A DNA stretch of 64,000 bases from Curtobacterium sp. BH-2-1-1 (GTDB lineage Bacteria > Actinomycetota > Actinomycetes > Actinomycetales > Microbacteriaceae): positions 248,001 to 312,000 of the forward strand of contig NZ_CP017580.1 in NCBI RefSeq assembly GCF_001806325.1, given 5' to 3'. Both the position numbers and the translations under genes were made by a program. This document shows positions 18,286 through 26,605 of this stretch, piece by piece. Numbering within the stretch: the stretch's first letter is position 1; the number at the start of each line of letters is the position of its first letter. The notes below the pieces were generated by a model that worked only from the letters and a program-made list of their open reading frames with translations, had not been told where the DNA came from and ran no database searches.

Positions 18286-19677
18286 GTGACGGACGAGGCG
18301 CACGGTTTCGCGACCGAGCAGGTGCACGGCGGGTTCCAGCCCGACCAGGGCCACGGAGCGAGGGTCCCCGCGATCCACATGTCCTCGGGCTTCCTGTTCG
18401 ACGACTTCGACCAGGCCCGCGACCGCTTCGCCGGGACCGACGACGGCTACACCTACACGCGGCTCGGCAACCCCACGAACGCCGACGTCGAGCGCCGGGT
18501 CGCGCTGCTCGAGCGCGGCGTCGAGGCGATCCTGGTCGGCAGCGGGCAGGCCGCCGCCACCGTCGCGTTCCTCGGCATCCTGCAGGCCGGCGACCACGTC
18601 GTCGCGGCGCGCAGCATCTACGAGGGCACCAAGGGCCTGCTCGTGCAGAACCTCGGACGCCTCGGCATCGAGGTCGACTTCGTCGCGGACCAGCGCGACC
18701 TCGACGAGTGGGCGCGACTCGTCCGCCCGAACACGAAGGCCTTCTTCGCCGAGACGATCCCGAACCCGAAGAACGACGTCCTCGACATCACCGGCGTCGC
18801 CGACACCGCGCACCGTGCGGGTGTGCCGCTCATCGTCGACAACACCCTCGCGACGCCGTACCTCGTGCGTCCGGTCGACCACGGTGCCGACATCGTCGTC
18901 CACTCGGCGTCGAAGTTCCTCTCCGGCCACGGTGCCGGGCTCGGCGGCGTGGTCGTCGACGGCGGCACCTTCGACTGGTCGGCCTCCCCGGACCGATGGG
19001 TGCACCTGACCAGCCCGGAACGGTCGCTCGGCGGCGAGAGCTACGTCGAGCGCTACGGCAGCCGCGCGTTCGTCGTCTTCGCACGCGACGTCGTCGCCTC
19101 GCGCATCGGCCCGACGCCCTCCCCCTTCAACTCCTTCCTGCTCCGCCAGGGCATCGAGACGCTGTCGCTGCGCGTGGAACGCCACAGCGCGAACGCGCTG
19201 GCTGTCGCGTCCTTCCTGGAGCAGCAGCCGGAGGTGACGAGCGTCGACTACGCGGGTCTCGCCTCCAGTCCGTTCCACGACCTCGCCCAGCGCTACCTGC
19301 CGCGCGGTGCCGGGTCCGTCTTCGCGTTCACGCTGGACGGCGGCGAAGCCGCTGCGCGGACCTTCATCGACAGCGTCCAGCTGTTCAGCCGGATGACCCA
19401 CCTCGGTGACGTCCGCTCGCTGATCCTGCACCCCGCCACCACGACGCACGCCGGCAAGACGCCCCAGGAGCGCGCCGACCAGGGCATCGACGACGGCCTC
19501 ATCCGCCTGTCGGTCGGCATCGAGGACGTCGCGGACCTGGTCCGCGACCTGTCGCGCGGGTTCGCCGCATTGCGTGGCGCGAGGGCGGGCCAGGAGGCGC
19601 GGGTCGACTCCGACTCGGAGCTCGCCTCCCTCGAACACGCCGTTCCCGGCAACCACGTCATCGCGGAGGAACTCTAG
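18286..19677 (+). CDS. metY: O-acetylhomoserine sulfhydrylase-type PLP enzyme (Cys/Met metabolism family)
   Basis: PLP-dependent trans-sulfuration family enzyme of 463 residues, most like O-acetylhomoserine (thiol)-lyase, which makes homocysteine from O-acetylhomoserine and sulfide. Visible motifs are YTYTRLGNPTN, SGQAAATVAF, IVDNTLATPYL, the PLP lysine in HSASKFLSGHG (about residue 209) and DVRSLILHPATTTHA. GTG at 18286 follows a strong AGGAGGT. The C-terminal 35 residues (after FAALRGA) extend beyond the usual end of the family and include a GGAGGCGCG half-site in the DNA. The next gene, a flavin monooxygenase, starts 3 bases after the stop, so both probably act in sulfur assimilation. Confidence 0.85.
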   Translation: MTDEAHGFATEQVHGGFQPDQGHGARVPAIHMSSGFLFDDFDQARDRFAGTDDGYTYTRLGNPTNADVERRVALLERGVEAILVGSGQAAATVAFLGILQAGDHVVAARSIYEGTKGLLVQNLGRLGIEVDFVADQRDLDEWARLVRPNTKAFFAETIPNPKNDVLDITGVADTAHRAGVPLIVDNTLATPYLVRPVDHGADIVVHSASKFLSGHGAGLGGVVVDGGTFDWSASPDRWVHLTSPERSLGGESYVERYGSRAFVVFARDVVASRIGPTPSPFNSFLLRQGIETLSLRVERHSANALAVASFLEQQPEVTSVDYAGLASSPFHDLAQRYLPRGAGSVFAFTLDGGEAAARTFIDSVQLFSRMTHLGDVRSLILHPATTTHAGKTPQERADQGIDDGLIRLSVGIEDVADLVRDLSRGFAALRGARAGQEARVDSDSELASLEHAVPGNHVIAEEL

Positions 19678-19680
19678 GAA

Positions 19681-20985
19681 ATGGCCGGACTGCAGCACTT
19701 CGGGTACTTCTTCTCGCGCGGGTTCGGCCCGCAGGCGTGGGGCCGGTCCGACTGGGACTGGGGGCACGACTGGACGAAGCCCGACCTGTACCAGCAGTCC
19801 GTCCGCGCCCTCGAGCAGGCCGGCATGGACCTCGTCATCGCCGAGGACGCGATCTCGCTCGGCAACCCGTCGACGCTCGACCTGCGGATCCGGCAGGCGT
19901 ACGGCGGCCCGAAGCACGACCCGCTCCTGCTCGCGCCGTACCTGTTCGCCGCGACCTCGCGCATCGGCATCGCGCCGACCGTGAACGCCGGGTTCACCCC
20001 GCCGTACCTCGCCGCACGGCAGTTCGCGACGCTCGCGCACCTCTCCGGCGACCGCTTCGGCGTCAACGTCGTGACGGACACCGGGAGCGCTCGGCACGCC
20101 GGGCTCGCTCCGCTCCCGCACGACGCCGCGTACGACCGCGCCGAGGAGTGGTTGCAGCTGGTGCGGCGGCTCTGGCACTCGTGGGGCTCCGGCTACGTCG
20201 GGGACCGCTCAGACTGGCACTTCGCGGACGGCGACGCCCTCGACGCGTTCCACCACGAGGGTGCCTACTTCACCGCGGACGGCCCGCTCAACGCCCTCCC
20301 GCTCGACTCCGACCCGATCGTGGTCTCCCCCGGCGGCTCCGGCCGCGGGCTCGGGTTCGCCGGCACGCACTCGGACGTGCAGCTCGCGCTCGCACCGCTG
20401 TCCGCGGCAGCCGTGCGGGACTACCGTGCGCGGGTGCTCTCCGCCGCGGCCGACGCCGGACGCACCGCCGACGCGCTGCGGATCCTGTTCGTCCTCAAGC
20501 CCGAGATCGTGTCGTCGGCGGCCGAGGCGGACCGCGTCGTCGACGCCTCCCGGCACCCGTCCGACGACGACCTCCGCACCGCGGCGATCGCGTGGTCGAG
20601 CGACTCCGAGACGGACCTGCTCGCGCTCGACCTCGATGCGCCGATCCCGGCGGGGACGTTCGGCGACCACGTCTCGGCGGGGACGATCCGCGGCCTCGTC
20701 GGCGACACCCCCGACGCACCGCTGCGCACGCTCCTCGAACGCAAGGCCCGGAAGGGTCGGGTGTCCTCGCGCGAGGGCTTCGTCGGGACCGCCGACGAGT
20801 TCGCGGACTTCATCGAGGAGCTCGGCGCGGACGCCGACAACGACGGCATCATCTTCTCGGGCGACCTGCACCCGGCGCAGGTCTACCGGATGCTCGGCGA
20901 CCTCGTGCCGGTGCTCCGGCGCCGTGGGCTCCTGCGACGGGAGTACGGCGCCGGAGGCATCCGGCAGAACCTGTTCGACTTCTGA
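19681..20985 (+). CDS. LLM class flavin-dependent monooxygenase (NtaA/SnaA/DszA type)
   Basis: Predicted FMNH2-dependent monooxygenase of 434 residues. Start and style (HFGYFFSRGFGPQAWG, LVIAEDAISLG, FAATSRIGIAPTVN, GDRFGVNVVTDTG, VVSPGGSGRGL) match the NtaA/SnaA/DszA branch of the luciferase-like superfamily. Members of this branch attack aminopolycarboxylates, sulfones or alkyl-sulfur compounds using a separate flavin reductase. No reductase is adjacent. Coupling to metY (3-base gap) suggests release of sulfur from an organosulfur compound that feeds homocysteine synthesis; that is inference from context. Confidence 0.85.
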   Translation: MAGLQHFGYFFSRGFGPQAWGRSDWDWGHDWTKPDLYQQSVRALEQAGMDLVIAEDAISLGNPSTLDLRIRQAYGGPKHDPLLLAPYLFAATSRIGIAPTVNAGFTPPYLAARQFATLAHLSGDRFGVNVVTDTGSARHAGLAPLPHDAAYDRAEEWLQLVRRLWHSWGSGYVGDRSDWHFADGDALDAFHHEGAYFTADGPLNALPLDSDPIVVSPGGSGRGLGFAGTHSDVQLALAPLSAAAVRDYRARVLSAAADAGRTADALRILFVLKPEIVSSAAEADRVVDASRHPSDDDLRTAAIAWSSDSETDLLALDLDAPIPAGTFGDHVSAGTIRGLVGDTPDAPLRTLLERKARKGRVSSREGFVGTADEFADFIEELGADADNDGIIFSGDLHPAQVYRMLGDLVPVLRRRGLLRREYGAGGIRQNLFDF

Positions 20986-20987
20986 GA

Positions 20988-21007
20988 CCGCGCGCCCCGT
21001 GGCGCGG
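20988..21007. terminator. Short hairpin between convergent genes
   Basis: CCGCGC (20988-20993) and GCGCGG (21002-21007) form a 6-bp stem with an 8-base loop. They fill most of the 25 bases between the convergent monooxygenase and permease stops. There is no T-run on either side. Confidence 0.35.
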
Positions 21008-21010
21008 GTC

Positions 21011-22675
21011 CTAGTGGTGGACGGGCTCCACGACGCCGCTCTCCTCGACGTCGCGGACGTCCTCGGCGGTGCGGAGGATCTCGTCGCGGTCGGACGCCGA
21101 GTTGATCGCCCAGTAGTAGATCACCAGGGAGAACACCGCCACCACGACGATGTCGATCCACAGCGGGAACACCGGGTGCGTCAGCGGGCCGAAGTCGCTG
21201 AGGAACACGATGAGCCCCATGCCGATCAGGTACGGCAGCAGCCACTGGGCCGCCTTCCAGTCCCAGCGCGGGCGGACGCTCGAGGCGCCGCGGAACACGT
21301 TGTTGAGGATGATCACCACGGCACCGATGAGGATCGCGACCCCGAGCTTCCAGTCGGTGTCCCACCCGGTCCAGAGGATGATGAGGTTCGCGACGACGAA
21401 CGCGATCGGTGAGAGCAGCGTCGCGGCCGGCATCCGGTAGGGGCGCTCGACCTCGGGGATCCGCTTCCGGAACGCGCCGAGGGCCAACGGTGCACCGGCG
21501 TACATCAGGACGGACGCACTCGTGATGAGGCTGACCAGCCCCTGCCACGACGGGAACGGCGCGAAGCACGCGCACCCGACGACGAATGCCACGATGAGGC
21601 CGACCCAGGGCACGCCCTGCTTCGTCGTCCACTCGAAGGCCTTCGGGAAGTACCCGTTGCGGCTGAGCCCGTACGAGATGCGGCTCGTGGCCGTCACGTA
21701 GATGAGACCGGTGCCGGCAGGCGAGATGATCGCGTCGATGAAGATGACCACGGCGAGCCAGGTGATGCCGGCCGCCATCGCGATGTCGGCGAACGGTCCG
21801 GTGTACTTCGTGAAGTCCGCGGTCGCCCACGAGCCCTGGATCGCGTCGGAGCGCAGGACGCCGAGGAACACGATCTGGAGCAGCAGGTAGATCACGAGCC
21901 CGATGAGCACCGAGCCGATGACGGCGCGCGGGATGTCGCGCTTCGGGTTCTTGGCCTCGCCGGCGAGCTGGTCCGCCTGCTCGAAGCCGAGGAACGCGAA
22001 GATGATGCCCGACGTCGACACCGCGGCGAGGATGCCCTTCGCACCCTCGGGCATGAAGCCGTCCGCCGCCGTGAAGTTCGAGCCGTGGAACCCGCTGAAC
22101 GCCAGGACGATGATGACCAGCAGGGGGATGGCGACCTTCCACCAGGTCGCCGCGGAGTTCGTGTTCGCGAGGATCTTCACGCTGAGCATGTTGATCACCG
22201 TGACGACCGCCATCAGGACGATCGCCACCGCGATCCCGGCGCCGGTCAGCAGCTGCTGGGTCTCCCCCTCGATGACCACGGTGTGCAGCCACGGGTGGGC
22301 GAACTGCCAGTGCTGTGCGTACTTGATCATCGCCTCGACCTCGATCGGGGCGACCGTCACGGACTGCAGCCACGAGAACCACCCGAAGGAGGCTCCGGCG
22401 ATGCCGCCGAAGGCGATGTGGGGGAACCGCGCTGTTCCACCCGCGATCGGGAACATCCCGCCGAGCTCGGCGTGCACGAGTGCGAGGACGAGGATCGCCA
22501 CGCCACCGATGAGCCACGAGATGATCGCGGCGGGCCCGGCGGTCTTCAGGGCCTCCTGCGAACCGAAGAGCCAGCCGGAGCCGATGATCGACCCCGTCGA
22601 GGCCCAGATGAGCCCGATGAAGCCGACGTTGCGCTTGAGGCCGGAGTCCGGCAGCGCCTGTGTCGTTGTAGCCAC
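21011..22675 (-). CDS. APC family amino-acid permease
   Basis: Predicted proton-coupled amino-acid transporter of 554 residues with about 12-14 hydrophobic segments. The N-terminal helix carries the APC-type unwound motif in STGSIIGSGWLFGSQEAL. SGIIFAFLGFEQADQLAGEAKNPKRDIPRAV is the conserved loop after helix 6 and SRISYGLSRNGYFPKAF a later one. GTG at 22675 is chosen because GACAGGAGCAAC precedes it; an upstream ATG at 22705 lies inside a hairpin. The substrate cannot be read from sequence. A stem-loop directly before the Shine-Dalgarno sequence may regulate translation. Confidence 0.88.
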   Translation of the reverse strand: MATTTQALPDSGLKRNVGFIGLIWASTGSIIGSGWLFGSQEALKTAGPAAIISWLIGGVAILVLALVHAELGGMFPIAGGTARFPHIAFGGIAGASFGWFSWLQSVTVAPIEVEAMIKYAQHWQFAHPWLHTVVIEGETQQLLTGAGIAVAIVLMAVVTVINMLSVKILANTNSAATWWKVAIPLLVIIVLAFSGFHGSNFTAADGFMPEGAKGILAAVSTSGIIFAFLGFEQADQLAGEAKNPKRDIPRAVIGSVLIGLVIYLLLQIVFLGVLRSDAIQGSWATADFTKYTGPFADIAMAAGITWLAVVIFIDAIISPAGTGLIYVTATSRISYGLSRNGYFPKAFEWTTKQGVPWVGLIVAFVVGCACFAPFPSWQGLVSLITSASVLMYAGAPLALGAFRKRIPEVERPYRMPAATLLSPIAFVVANLIILWTGWDTDWKLGVAILIGAVVIILNNVFRGASSVRPRWDWKAAQWLLPYLIGMGLIVFLSDFGPLTHPVFPLWIDIVVVAVFSLVIYYWAINSASDRDEILRTAEDVRDVEESGVVEPVHH

Positions 22676-22687
22676 TGTTGCTCCTGT

Positions 22688-22726
22688 CGATGAGCGCCGC
22701 CCCACGGACGGGGGCTGCGCTCATCG
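22688..22726 (-). promoter_or_regulatory. Stem-loop directly upstream of the permease Shine-Dalgarno sequence
   Basis: CGATGAGCGC (22688-22697) and GCGCTCATCG (22717-22726) are perfect 10-bp arms. An inner CCCC/GGGG stem is enclosed. On the transcript this hairpin ends a few bases before the AGGAG of the permease gene, a position suited to translational control or mRNA protection. Confidence 0.5.
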
Positions 22727-22740
22727 ACTCTGGCACCGTG

Positions 22741-22788
22741 ACAGCACTTTGGTCGGATTGTTTAACACAATGGAAACAAACGTGCTGT
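22741..22788. promoter_or_regulatory. AT-rich nested palindrome, likely promoter/operator of the permease
   Basis: Outer arms ACAGCAC (22741-22747) and GTGCTGT (22782-22788) enclose ATTGT-ttaac-ACAAT (22757-22771). A TTGTTT hexamer on the minus strand (22774-22779) could be a -35 element. I could not place a convincing -10. The island is clearly AT-richer than its surroundings. Confidence 0.4.
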
Positions 22789-22801
22789 ACAAGCCCTCAG
22801 G

Positions 22802-23575
22802 CTACTTCTTGTCGTGCTTCTTCTTGCTCTTCTTGTCCGACTTCTTCTTGTCGTCCTGCTTCCTGTCCGACTTCTTGTCCGACTTCTTCTTCGCATCCTG
22901 CTTCTTGCCGGACTTCTTCTTGTCGGACTTCTGCTTGCCCTTCTTGTCCGGCTCGGGCTCGGGCTCGGGCGACTCCACCCCGTCGACGGGTTCGACCACC
23001 ACCGCGCTCCCCGTGTCGGCGAGGACGTCGACCTCGCGCTCCTCGAGCGTCGGCGCGAGCGCGTCCTCCACCCGCTCGACGACGATCGACGCGCCGTCCT
23101 CGGCGAGCCGGACGAGCGCCTGGGCCGCCCGGACGCGGGTCGTCGTCTTCCGGGCGAGCACGTCGGCGCGGGCACCCTCGAGGAAGGCACGGAGCGACCG
23201 TTCGACCACCGAACGACCCCGCGGCGCCGAACGGTCGAGGCGGTCGAGCTCACCGACCACACCGGAGACGTCGTCCTCGACGTGCTCGTGCCGCACGGAC
23301 TCGATGAGCGCGGCGATCGCGGCGGCGCCACGCTCGACGGCCGCGGATCGCTGGTCGAGCACGACGAGCATCTCGATGACCGAGCCGTACGTCACCGTCT
23401 CGAGGCGGACCGGCTCGGCCCCACGCCCGCGGATGACCAACCGGGCGTCCGGCGTCGGCAGCCACGCGGCCAGCGCAGCGACGGTCGCGACCGAGGCCAC
23501 CGCCCGCTCGTAGTCGGCGAGCACCACTCGCTCCTGCTCTCGCAGTCGGACTCGGATCGCGATCTCCTGCACCAC
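22802..23575 (-). CDS. Unknown protein with a long lysine-rich C-terminal tail
   Basis: I do not recognise the family. From the GTG at 23575 (GGAGGT 4 bases upstream; the next codon is also GTG) the protein has 257 residues. A mixed alpha/beta-looking domain of about 190 residues includes IRVRLREQERVVLADYERAV, LVIRGRGAEPVRLETVTYGS and three segments rich in Arg, Glu and Ala. An acidic PEPEPEP linker follows, then about 48 residues that are nearly all Lys, Asp, Ser, Gln and Gly (repeats of KKKSDKKS). All tail lysines use AAG, making a purine-only coding strand. A longer frame would run into the tmRNA 3' end and is rejected. The tail suggests nucleic-acid or ribosome binding. Confidence 0.7.
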   Translation of the reverse strand: MVQEIAIRVRLREQERVVLADYERAVASVATVAALAAWLPTPDARLVIRGRGAEPVRLETVTYGSVIEMLVVLDQRSAAVERGAAAIAALIESVRHEHVEDDVSGVVGELDRLDRSAPRGRSVVERSLRAFLEGARADVLARKTTTRVRAAQALVRLAEDGASIVVERVEDALAPTLEEREVDVLADTGSAVVVEPVDGVESPEPEPEPDKKGKQKSDKKKSGKKQDAKKKSDKKSDRKQDDKKKSDKKSKKKHDKK

Positions 23576-23651
23576 GTGGACCTCCCGTTCGTGGGCACGG
23601 GCGTGTTCCCGCGCCTGCTGCGGATCGTAGTCCTCGGAGGTGGCGGGACAG

Positions 23652-23693
23652 CGAACGCCCCGGCATCGTCCGGGGACGGTGTCGGGGCGTTCG
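23652..23693 (-). terminator. Hairpin terminator of ssrA
   Basis: CGAACGCCCCG (23652-23662) and CGGGGCGTTCG (23683-23693) form an 11-bp stem, with a further CGTCC/GGACG stem inside the loop. It begins 38 bases past the tmRNA 3' end. There is no long T-run, but stem strength and place support termination. Confidence 0.6.
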
Positions 23694-23731
23694 GTGTGGC
23701 AGTGCGTGACAGCGGTGCGGCGTCCGGCGAA

Positions 23732-24109
23732 TGGTGGAGATGGGGGGAATCGAACCCCCGTCCATCGCTGCAATTCGACGTCTTCTACGGGCGTATCCGG
23801 ATGGTTCGTTCTGCTCGGCCCCGTCCTTTGCTACCGGCTTCTAGGACGACGGGCCCAGTCTCAGTGCAAGTCCCGCACGGCCCTGAGGCGCAACCGTGCA
23901 GCAAGTCCTCTGGATGACGCCGGAACTCAGGTTAGAAGACGATCACCTGGCCGACGGACTTCATGTGCTGGGCTGCTTACGCAGCGAGAGCGAAGTCAGT
24001 GCGCTTGGAATTGGCACTTGTTGTTTTCCACGGATCGTTGACGAGATGACCGTGGGTCCTCGGCCCGCTTCCCGTCGGCACACAGGCAATGTCGAAACCG
24101 ATCATCCCC
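23732..24109 (-). ncRNA. ssrA: Transfer-messenger RNA (tmRNA)
   Basis: Ribosome-rescue RNA of 378 bases. The 5' end GGGGATGATCGGTTTCGACA pairs with the 3' end CATCTCC-ACCA to form a 7-bp acceptor stem (one G-U), and CCA is encoded. A T-arm GGGGGTTCGATTCCCCC is present. The tag frame runs from GCC at 24015 to TAA at 23977-23979 and encodes ANSKRTDFALAA, ending in the usual protease-recognised ALAA. Its partner smpB lies 97 bases upstream in the same orientation. No integrated element uses its 3' end here. Confidence 0.95.
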
Positions 24110-24155
24110 ATGCGGGCCGGACGTGCGAACCGCTGTCACGCTGTTGAGTTGCCAA

Positions 24156-24184
24156 TGCTCCGATCGGAGCAGTCCCTCAGTCTA
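24156..24184 (-). promoter_or_regulatory. Probable ssrA promoter with a 16-bp palindrome at the start of the leader
   Basis: TAGACT on the minus strand (24179-24184) is a good -10 candidate. Directly downstream is TGCTCCGATCGGAGCA (24156-24171), a perfect 16-bp palindrome that would cover the first transcribed bases. The mature tmRNA begins 47 bases later, so a processed 5' leader is implied. The palindrome could instead be the 3' hairpin of smpB. Confidence 0.4.
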
Positions 24185-24205
24185 GCCGACCGAGGTGCGA
24201 CGGCG

Positions 24206-24682
24206 CTACTCGCCGACGCGGTTCCGGGTGCGCATGGCCCGCTCGGCCTCGCGCTTGTCCGTCTTCTCGCGCAGGGCCTGGCGCTTGTCGAACTCCCGCT
24301 TGCCCTTCGCGACCGCGATCTCCACCTTGGCCCGGCCGTCGTGGAAGTAGATCTGCAGCGGCACGAGCGTGTAGCCGCCCTGCGCCGTCTTGTGCGAGAT
24401 CTTCACGATCTGCTGCTTGTGGAGGAGCAGCTTCCGCTTGCGCCGGGGAGCGTGGTTGTTCCACGTGCCCTCGGTGTACTCGGGGATGTGCACGGCGTCG
24501 AGCCAGGCTTCGCCGCCGTCGATGAAGGCGTACCCGTCGACGAGCGAGGCGCGCCCTTCGCGGAGGGACTTCACCTCGGTGCCGGACAACACCATGCCGG
24601 CCTCGTACGTGTCCTCGATCAGGTAGTCGTGACGCGCGCGACGGTTCGTCGCCACGATCTTCTCGCCGCGTTCCTTCGCCAT
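24206..24682 (-). CDS. smpB: SsrA-binding protein SmpB
   Basis: RNA-binding protein of 158 residues that delivers tmRNA to stalled ribosomes. Family segments are clear: [88 protein letters not shown] and the basic C-terminal [13 protein letters not shown] tail. The length is normal. It directly precedes ssrA on the same strand, the common order in actinobacteria, and lies downstream of ftsX. Confidence 0.96.
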   Translation of the reverse strand: MAKERGEKIVATNRRARHDYLIEDTYEAGMVLSGTEVKSLREGRASLVDGYAFIDGGEAWLDAVHIPEYTEGTWNNHAPRRKRKLLLHKQQIVKISHKTAQGGYTLVPLQIYFHDGRAKVEIAVAKGKREFDKRQALREKTDKREAERAMRTRNRVGE

Positions 24683-24798
24683 GCGTGTCTCCTTCCGTGC
24701 GGTCGCTGCGGATGCGCAGCCCTACAGACTACCCAACGCGCGGCGTCCACCGCACCTTCCCGGCGCGCCGCCCGCGCCGGGCCGGGATCGGCCGCCGC

Positions 24799-24869
24799 CG
24801 AGACTCGGCCCCGCGGACACTTTCGCGGCACCGGAGGCACGAAAGTGTCCGCCGGCCCGAGACTCGGCC
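24799..24869. repeat. Hairpin flanked by 12-bp direct repeats (MITE-like unit)
   Basis: GCGGACACTTTCG (24813-24825) and CGAAAGTGTCCGC (24840-24852) are perfect 13-bp arms with a 14-base loop. The pair is bracketed by two copies of CGAGACTCGGCC (24799-24810 and 24858-24869), each itself a small dyad (CCGAG-a-CTCGG). It lies between ftsX and smpB, both on the minus strand, so it could end the ftsEX transcript. The symmetric build also resembles a small non-autonomous element. Confidence 0.7.
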
Positions 24870-24887
24870 AGCACGACCGCCGGCGCG

Positions 24888-25802
24888 TCAGACCTTCAGG
24901 TAGCGGCGGATCGCGACGAAGGCGGACAGTCCCGCCAGCACGATGCCGATCACGATCACCGACGGCACCACGACGGCCGCGTCCCCCATGCCGATGAACG
25001 CCGTGCCCGAGAACCGCTGCGCGAGGTAGTTCCGCACGAAGAACCAGACCACCGCAGTGATCGCGCCACCGGCCAGGACGGCCCCGATGGCAGCGGCGAT
25101 CACCCCCTCGAGCACGAAGGGTGTCTGGATGAACCGGTTCGACGCCCCCACCAGGCGCATGATGCCGAGCTCTCGCCGTCGACTGAACGCGGACAACCGG
25201 ATCGTGGTGGCGATGAGCAGCACGGCGGCGACGAGCATGAGCGCCGCGATGCCGATCGCCGTGTACGACGAGGCGTTGAGCAGGTTGAAGATCGGTTGCA
25301 GGTACCCGCGCTGGTCGACCACGCTCTGGACGCCCGCGACCTTCGACAGGCTCTCGACGAGGACGTCCGCCTGCGACGGGTTCTTCAAGTTCACCCAGAA
25401 CGTCTCGTTGAGGTACTCGGGCTTGACGAACTCCGTCGCCGGCGAGTCCTTGAACTGCTGCTTGAACCGGTCGTACGCCTGGTCCTGGTCCTCGTAGTAC
25501 GTCTTCTCGATGTACGGCTTGAGGGTCGACGAGTCGAGCTGCTCCTGGACCTGCTTGCGCTGGTCGTCGGTGGCCTTGGCCCCCGTGCAGTTGCCCGTGG
25601 TGTCGGTGTCGGTGCAGAGGTAGACCGCGACCTGCGCCCGGTCGTACCAGTACCCCTTCATCTGGTTGATCTGCATCTGGAGCAGGATCGCGGTGCCGAC
25701 GAAGGTGAGCGAGATGAAGGTCACGAGGACGACGGACACGACCATCGACGCGTTGCGCCGCAGGCCCGAGCCGACCTCGGACATGACGAGCCCGAGCCTC
25801 AT
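24888..25802 (-). CDS. ftsX: Cell division membrane protein FtsX (permease-like subunit)
   Basis: Membrane partner of FtsE. The complex couples ATP hydrolysis to activation of peptidoglycan hydrolases at the division site. The 304-residue protein has the expected layout: a short cytoplasmic N-terminus ([12 protein letters not shown]), helix 1 ([21 protein letters not shown]), an extracellular domain of about 150 residues, then three helices, the last ending AIRRYLKV. Extracellular cysteines in [12 protein letters not shown] may pair. Its ATG overlaps the ftsE stop in an ATGA (25799-25802). The partner hydrolase gene is not in this window. Confidence 0.95.
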   Translation of the reverse strand: MRLGLVMSEVGSGLRRNASMVVSVVLVTFISLTFVGTAILLQMQINQMKGYWYDRAQVAVYLCTDTDTTGNCTGAKATDDQRKQVQEQLDSSTLKPYIEKTYYEDQDQAYDRFKQQFKDSPATEFVKPEYLNETFWVNLKNPSQADVLVESLSKVAGVQSVVDQRGYLQPIFNLLNASSYTAIGIAALMLVAAVLLIATTIRLSAFSRRRELGIMRLVGASNRFIQTPFVLEGVIAAAIGAVLAGGAITAVVWFFVRNYLAQRFSGTAFIGMGDAAVVVPSVIVIGIVLAGLSAFVAIRRYLKV

Positions 25803-26554
25803 CGGATGATCCCCGGGATGGTCTGGATGCCGGTGGTGTTCGAGACGCCCGCGCGCTGGATCGGCACGGCCTGGGTCTGGTAGCCGCCGGACTGCTCGTC
25901 GCGCAGGATCGTCCCGTTCGAGAGCTCGATGACGCGGCGCTGCATCTGGTTGACGATGCTGGCGTCGTGGGTCGCCATGAGCACGGTGGTGCCTCCCTGG
26001 TTGATGCGTTCGAGGAGCGCCATGATGCCGGCCGAGGTCGTCGGGTCGAGGTTGCCGGTGGGCTCGTCGGCGAGGAGGATCGCCGGCTTGTTGACGACGG
26101 CGCGGGCGATCGCCACGCGCTGCTGCTCACCACCGGAGAGTTCGTGCGGCATGCGCGTCGCCTTGCCGGCGAGGCCCACGAGCTTCAGCACGTCGGTGAC
26201 GGCCTCGCTGATGAAGCCCTTGCTCTTGCCGATCACCTGCAGCGAGAACGCGACGTTGTCGAACACGTTCTTGTTCGGCAGCAGCCGGAAGTCCTGGAAG
26301 ACCACGCCGAGGTTGCGGCGGAAGTACGGGACCTTGCGCGACGACAGGGCGCCGAGCCGCTGCCCGAGCACGTGGATCTGCCCGCGCGACGGCTTCTCCT
26401 CCTTCAGCACGAGGCGGAGGAAGCTGGACTTGCCGGACCCGGACGCGCCCACGAGGAAGACGAACTCCCCCTTGAGGATCTCGAGGGAGATGGCGTCGAG
26501 GGCGGGGCTCGGGTTGCCCGAGTACACCTTGGTGACCTGGTCGAATTTGATCAT
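25799..26554 (-). CDS. ftsE: Cell division ATP-binding protein FtsE
   Basis: ABC ATPase of 251 residues. Walker [12 protein letters not shown] (about residue 36), signature [14 protein letters not shown] and Walker [13 protein letters not shown] followed by ATHD are all intact. The C-terminal 25-30 residues after the ABC core extend the usual 220-residue FtsE. ATG at 26554 has a TACCCT box 9 bases upstream and no clear Shine-Dalgarno sequence, so the ftsEX transcript may be leaderless, starting between prfB and ftsE. Confidence 0.95.
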   Translation of the reverse strand: MIKFDQVTKVYSGNPSPALDAISLEILKGEFVFLVGASGSGKSSFLRLVLKEEKPSRGQIHVLGQRLGALSSRKVPYFRRNLGVVFQDFRLLPNKNVFDNVAFSLQVIGKSKGFISEAVTDVLKLVGLAGKATRMPHELSGGEQQRVAIARAVVNKPAILLADEPTGNLDPTTSAGIMALLERINQGGTTVLMATHDASIVNQMQRRVIELSNGTILRDEQSGGYQTQAVPIQRAGVSNTTGIQTIPGIIR

Positions 26555-26563
26555 GACCGGATC

Positions 26564-26569
26564 AGGGTA
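26564..26569 (-). promoter_or_regulatory. Putative -10 box (TACCCT) of ftsEX
   Basis: TACCCT on the minus strand lies 9 bases before the ftsE ATG, in the 51-base gap after prfB. The same hexamer precedes aroA and glgX. Confidence 0.45.
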
Positions 26570-26605
26570 GGTCGCGTCGCCCGGAAATCAACCGAGGCGC
26601 GCGGC

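Noticed and set aside
23732..23773. Integration site of a mobile element at the tmRNA 3' end
   Set aside because: No integrase gene or second copy of the 3' end lies nearby. The flanking genes are ordinary chromosomal neighbours.
23576..23773. Longer N-terminus for the Lys-tailed protein
   Set aside because: It would translate through the ssrA terminator and 3' end. GGAGGT with GTG at 23575 is the better start.
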